From positions 1 to 8,015 of the forward strand of contig JAKAXG010000175.1 of assembly GCA_021827225.1 (NCBI GenBank): DNA of 8,015 nt. The letters run 5' to 3'. The stretch comes from Actinomycetes bacterium (GTDB lineage: Bacteria > Actinomycetota > Acidimicrobiia > Acidimicrobiales > Palsa-688). The notes beneath the pieces are model-generated. The model saw only the letters and a program-made list of their open reading frames with translations. It was not told where the DNA came from and ran no database searches. This document shows, piece after piece, positions 5,992-8,015 of the stretch. Made by a program: the position numbers and the translations under genes. The number at the start of each line of letters is the position of its first letter. The first letter of the stretch is position 1.

Positions 5992-7632
5992 ATGGCCACA
6001 GACCCGGTGCGAATCACCTCGACCCCCGAATGGCAGGCGCTGGTCGACCACCACCGCCAGATGCGTGACGTCCACCTGCGGGACCTCTTCGCCGGGGACC
6101 CCGACCGGGCGGCGGCCCTCACCGCCGACGCCGCCGACCTGCACCTCGACTACTCCAAGAACCGCCTCACCGCCGAGACGGTCGACCTGCTGGTCCGGGT
6201 GGCCGAGCGGGCCGGGCTGCCGGAGCGGATCGAGGCCATGTGGGCCGGCGAGCACATCAACGTCACCGAGGACCGGGCCGTGCTCCACGTCGCTCTGCGC
6301 GCCCCTCGCTCCGAGTCGATCACCACCGCCGACGCCGACGGGCAGCGCCGCGACGTGGTCCCCGACGTGCACGCCGTGCTGGACAAGATGGCCGGCTTCG
6401 CCGAGCGGGTCCGCTCCGGGGAGTGGACCGGCCACACCGGCAAGTCCATGACCGCCGTGGTCAACATCGGCATCGGCGGCTCCGACCTGGGCCCGGCCAT
6501 GGCCTACGACGCCCTCCGCCCCAACGCCCTGCGCTCCCTCGAGTGCCGGTTCGTGTCCAACGTGGACGGCAGCGACATCTGGGAGGCCACCCACGACCTC
6601 GACCCGGAGCGCACCCTGTTCATCGTCAGCTCCAAGACCTTCACCACCCTCGAGACCATCACCAACGCCCGCACCGCCCGGGAGTGGCTGCTGTCCCACC
6701 TGGTCGACGACAAGGCGGTGGCCCGCCACTTCGTGGCCGTGTCCACCAACGCCGCCGAGGTGGAGAAGTTCGGCATCGACACCGACAACATGTTCGGCTT
6801 CTGGGACTGGGTCGGCGGCCGCTACTCCTACGACTCGGCCATCGGCCTGTCACTGATGATCGCCATCGGCCCCGACGCCTTCCGGGACATGCTCGACGGG
6901 TTCCACGCCGTCGACACCCACTTCCGCACCACCCCCCTGCGGTCCAACCTGCCGGCCCTGCTCGGCCTCATCGGCGTCTGGTACAACGACTGCTTCGGGG
7001 CCGAGACCCAGGCGGTGCTGCCCTACAACCACTACCTGTCCCGTTTTCCGGCCTACCTGCAGCAGCTGGACATGGAGAGCAACGGAAAAAGTGTCACGCT
7101 GTCCGGCGAGCCCGTCGATCTCGACACCGGACCGGTGGTGTGGGGCACGCCGGGGACCAACGGCCAGCACGCCTACTACCAGCTCATCCACCAGGGGACC
7201 CGGCTGATCCCGGCCGACTTCATCGGCTTCGTCGCCCCCAACCACGAGGACCCGCTGGTCGAGCCCCACCACGACCTGCTGATGGCCAACTTCTTCGCCC
7301 AGACCGAGGCGCTGGCCTTCGGCCGGCCGGCGCCGGCCGGCGAGCCGTACCGCAACTTCGCCGGCAACCACCCCACCAACACCATCCTGGCCCCCCGCCT
7401 CACCCCGAGGGTGCTGGGGTCGCTGGTGGCCACCTACGAGCACAAGGTGTTCACCCAGGGGGTCATCTGGGGCATCAACTCCTTCGACCAGTGGGGGGTG
7501 GAGCTGGGCAAGGCCCTGGCCCAGAAGATCGTCCCCGAGCTCACCGCTGCCTCGGCCCCCGACCTGGGCCACGACTCCTCCACCAACGCCCTGATCCGCC
7601 GCTACCGGGCGGGGCGGGGCCGGCCGGCGTAG
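5992..7632 (+). CDS. pgi: Glucose-6-phosphate isomerase
   Basis: Interconverts glucose 6-phosphate and fructose 6-phosphate in the cytoplasm, linking glycolysis, gluconeogenesis and the pentose phosphate pathway. At 546 aa it has the usual bacterial length and the whole domain is present. Motifs in order: GIGGSDLGP (160-168); the phosphate-binding SKTFTTLET (from 214); [20 protein letters not shown] with the catalytic base Glu362; [13 protein letters not shown] with ring-opening His393; and [20 protein letters not shown] followed by GVELGK with Lys507. All catalytic residues are intact. ATG 5992 gives the expected N-terminus. The stretch coding S-N-G-K-S-V just after Glu362 uses GGA, AAA and AGT, codons otherwise rare in this gene, but the protein is normal there. 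It lies 10 bp after the CxCGWRS gene and is probably both co-transcribed with it and separately promoted. Confidence 0.98.
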   Translation: MATDPVRITSTPEWQALVDHHRQMRDVHLRDLFAGDPDRAAALTADAADLHLDYSKNRLTAETVDLLVRVAERAGLPERIEAMWAGEHINVTEDRAVLHVALRAPRSESITTADADGQRRDVVPDVHAVLDKMAGFAERVRSGEWTGHTGKSMTAVVNIGIGGSDLGPAMAYDALRPNALRSLECRFVSNVDGSDIWEATHDLDPERTLFIVSSKTFTTLETITNARTAREWLLSHLVDDKAVARHFVAVSTNAAEVEKFGIDTDNMFGFWDWVGGRYSYDSAIGLSLMIAIGPDAFRDMLDGFHAVDTHFRTTPLRSNLPALLGLIGVWYNDCFGAETQAVLPYNHYLSRFPAYLQQLDMESNGKSVTLSGEPVDLDTGPVVWGTPGTNGQHAYYQLIHQGTRLIPADFIGFVAPNHEDPLVEPHHDLLMANFFAQTEALAFGRPAPAGEPYRNFAGNHPTNTILAPRLTPRVLGSLVATYEHKVFTQGVIWGINSFDQWGVELGKALAQKIVPELTAASAPDLGHDSSTNALIRRYRAGRGRPA

Positions 7633-7640
7633 CCGGCCCC
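7616..7640 (+). terminator. GC hairpin across the pgi stop codon
   Basis: GGGGCCGG at 7616-7623 pairs with CCGGCCCC at 7633-7640, an 8-bp stem with a 9-nt loop that contains the TAG stop. A nested alternative pairs 7622-7628 with 7632-7638. No T-run follows, so it is not a classical rho-independent terminator, but GC hairpins without T-runs are often proposed as terminators in high-GC actinobacteria. Confidence 0.3.
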
Positions 7641-7660
7641 TCCTGCCCGGCGGCCACCCC

Positions 7661-7753
7661 GGCGTTTTCTGTACCGGTCCGACAAATCTGTACATTTCCG
7701 GCCGTCGCCAGGCCGTGACGTCCCAGATTTGGCAGAACCGTACAGATTTCGCC
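7661..7753. repeat. Imperfect 30-bp inverted repeat downstream of pgi
   Basis: Bases 7661-7690 match the reverse complement of 7724-7753 at 23 of 30 positions; the inner 23 bases (7668-7690 against 7724-7746) match at 19. The arms are 33 bp apart and far less GC-rich than the surroundings. TCTGTAC occurs directly twice (7668-7674, 7687-7693) and inverted once (7740-7746); AAATCTGTAC and GTACAGATTT form a perfect 10-bp inverted pair. The layout resembles transposon ends or a cluster of regulator binding sites. No transposase is visible and no target duplication flanks the arms. Confidence 0.6.
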
Positions 7754-7762
7754 TCCGCCGAC

Positions 7763-7805
7763 CCCCCCTCTGGCCACCTGCACTCTCCGGTCGCCCAGAG
7801 GGGGG
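7763..7805. repeat. 11-bp perfect stem-loop (CCCCCCTCTGG / CCAGAGGGGGG)
   Basis: 7763-7773 pairs perfectly with 7795-7805, leaving a 21-nt loop. The stem is stable in either transcript direction. No T-run follows on either strand, so a terminator role is possible but unsupported; a structured RNA or recombination site are alternatives. Confidence 0.5.
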
Positions 7806-7902
7806 TGTTCGAGCATCCTGCTCGCAGCGGATCGTCGGGCCGCGACGGCTCGGTGACTTGTTGGGGCAGCGCCGAGACCGGCGCCGCCGGTTGCGGTGCT
7901 TA

Positions 7903-7923
7903 CCGCCGGCCCCCGGCCGGCGG
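7903..7923. repeat. 9-bp all-GC hairpin (CCGCCGGCC / GGCCGGCGG)
   Basis: 7903-7911 pairs perfectly with 7915-7923 around a CCC loop. Just upstream, GCGGT and ACCGC (7894-7907) can form a competing hairpin with a GCTT loop that shares bases with the first stem. Mutually exclusive stems would suit a regulatory RNA, but GC-rich sequence easily gives such pairings by chance. Confidence 0.35.
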
Positions 7924-8015
7924 CGGTTGTCGGGGCCCTCGGGCCACTGGTTCTGGACGGCGGCGATGGCGGCGGTGATGGGGCCATCGGCTCGGGGGAC
8001 GTAGCCCCGGTCGCG

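Larger units (their letters stand above)
7633..8015. other. Structured region with no convincing gene
   Basis: The 383 bases after pgi to the window edge hold an imperfect inverted repeat (7661-7753) and two strong hairpins (7763-7805, 7903-7923), described separately. Short reading frames on both strands give Pro/Arg/Gly-rich products without recognisable motifs. One minus-strand frame is open from the edge (8015) to a TAG at 7604-7602. Its first part, R-D-R-G-Y-V-P-R-A-D-G-P-I-T-A-A-I-A-A-V, has strongly G/C-biased third positions and could be the end of a gene lying outside the window, but it then becomes Arg-rich and crosses the repeat, so I do not call it a gene. Confidence 0.5.

Noticed and set aside
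7081..7092. Programmed frameshift site in pgi at the A5 run
   Set aside because: It has five, not six, A residues and does not form a standard slippery heptamer; the in-frame protein is a complete Pgi.
7715..8004. Small plus-strand protein genes after pgi
   Set aside because: Two overlapping frames give Arg/Gly/Pro-rich products without motif, ribosome-binding site or third-position bias, and the region is dominated by hairpins.

Overview
The window is very GC-rich (two sample 60-base stretches in the MFS and Pgi genes each count 46/60 G+C), with GTG/TTG starts and strong G/C bias at third codon positions. This points to a high-GC actinobacterium. A lineage such as Acidimicrobiia is possible, but nothing here fixes it. 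It reads as mostly ordinary chromosome with one compositionally odd gene and a structured non-coding tail.

Layout. (1) 1-187: intergenic DNA with two adjacent perfect 14-bp palindromes and, on the minus strand, an unusually perfect Shine-Dalgarno sequence before a 7-codon reading frame that points out of the window. (2) 188-1504 (+): membrane-bound GGDEF diguanylate cyclase with intact active site and I-site. (3) 1520-2758 (+): MFS exporter, 15 bp downstream and probably co-transcribed. (4) 2772-3950 (-): convergent gene for a cupin-type protein with a three-histidine, cysteine-dioxygenase-like metal site and an unassigned C-terminal half; its G+C is markedly lower than its neighbours. (5) 4099-4806 (-): HAD-family phosphatase. 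(6) 4874-5521 (+), divergent from the HAD gene: DUF1361 membrane protein. (7) 5544-5981 (+): small protein made of two copies of a C-x-C-G-W-R-S...H module. (8) 5992-7632 (+): glucose-6-phosphate isomerase (pgi), with all signature motifs. (9) 7633-8015: no convincing gene; an imperfect 30-bp inverted repeat and several strong GC hairpins.

How the genes fit together. The 22-bp and 10-bp gaps between genes 6, 7 and 8 suggest one transcript, with a possible extra promoter for pgi. The cyclase and exporter form a likely two-gene unit. Four of the seven genes (cyclase, cupin, HAD, pgi) have a TAnnnT-type (pgi: TAGAAC) -10 element ending 7-8 nt before a plausible GTG/ATG start and lack a good Shine-Dalgarno there, which suggests widespread leaderless transcription. 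No tRNA, rRNA, CRISPR array or recognisable transposase was found. The most notable items are the three-His cupin gene, the duplicated CxCGWRS protein and the inverted-repeat structure after pgi.
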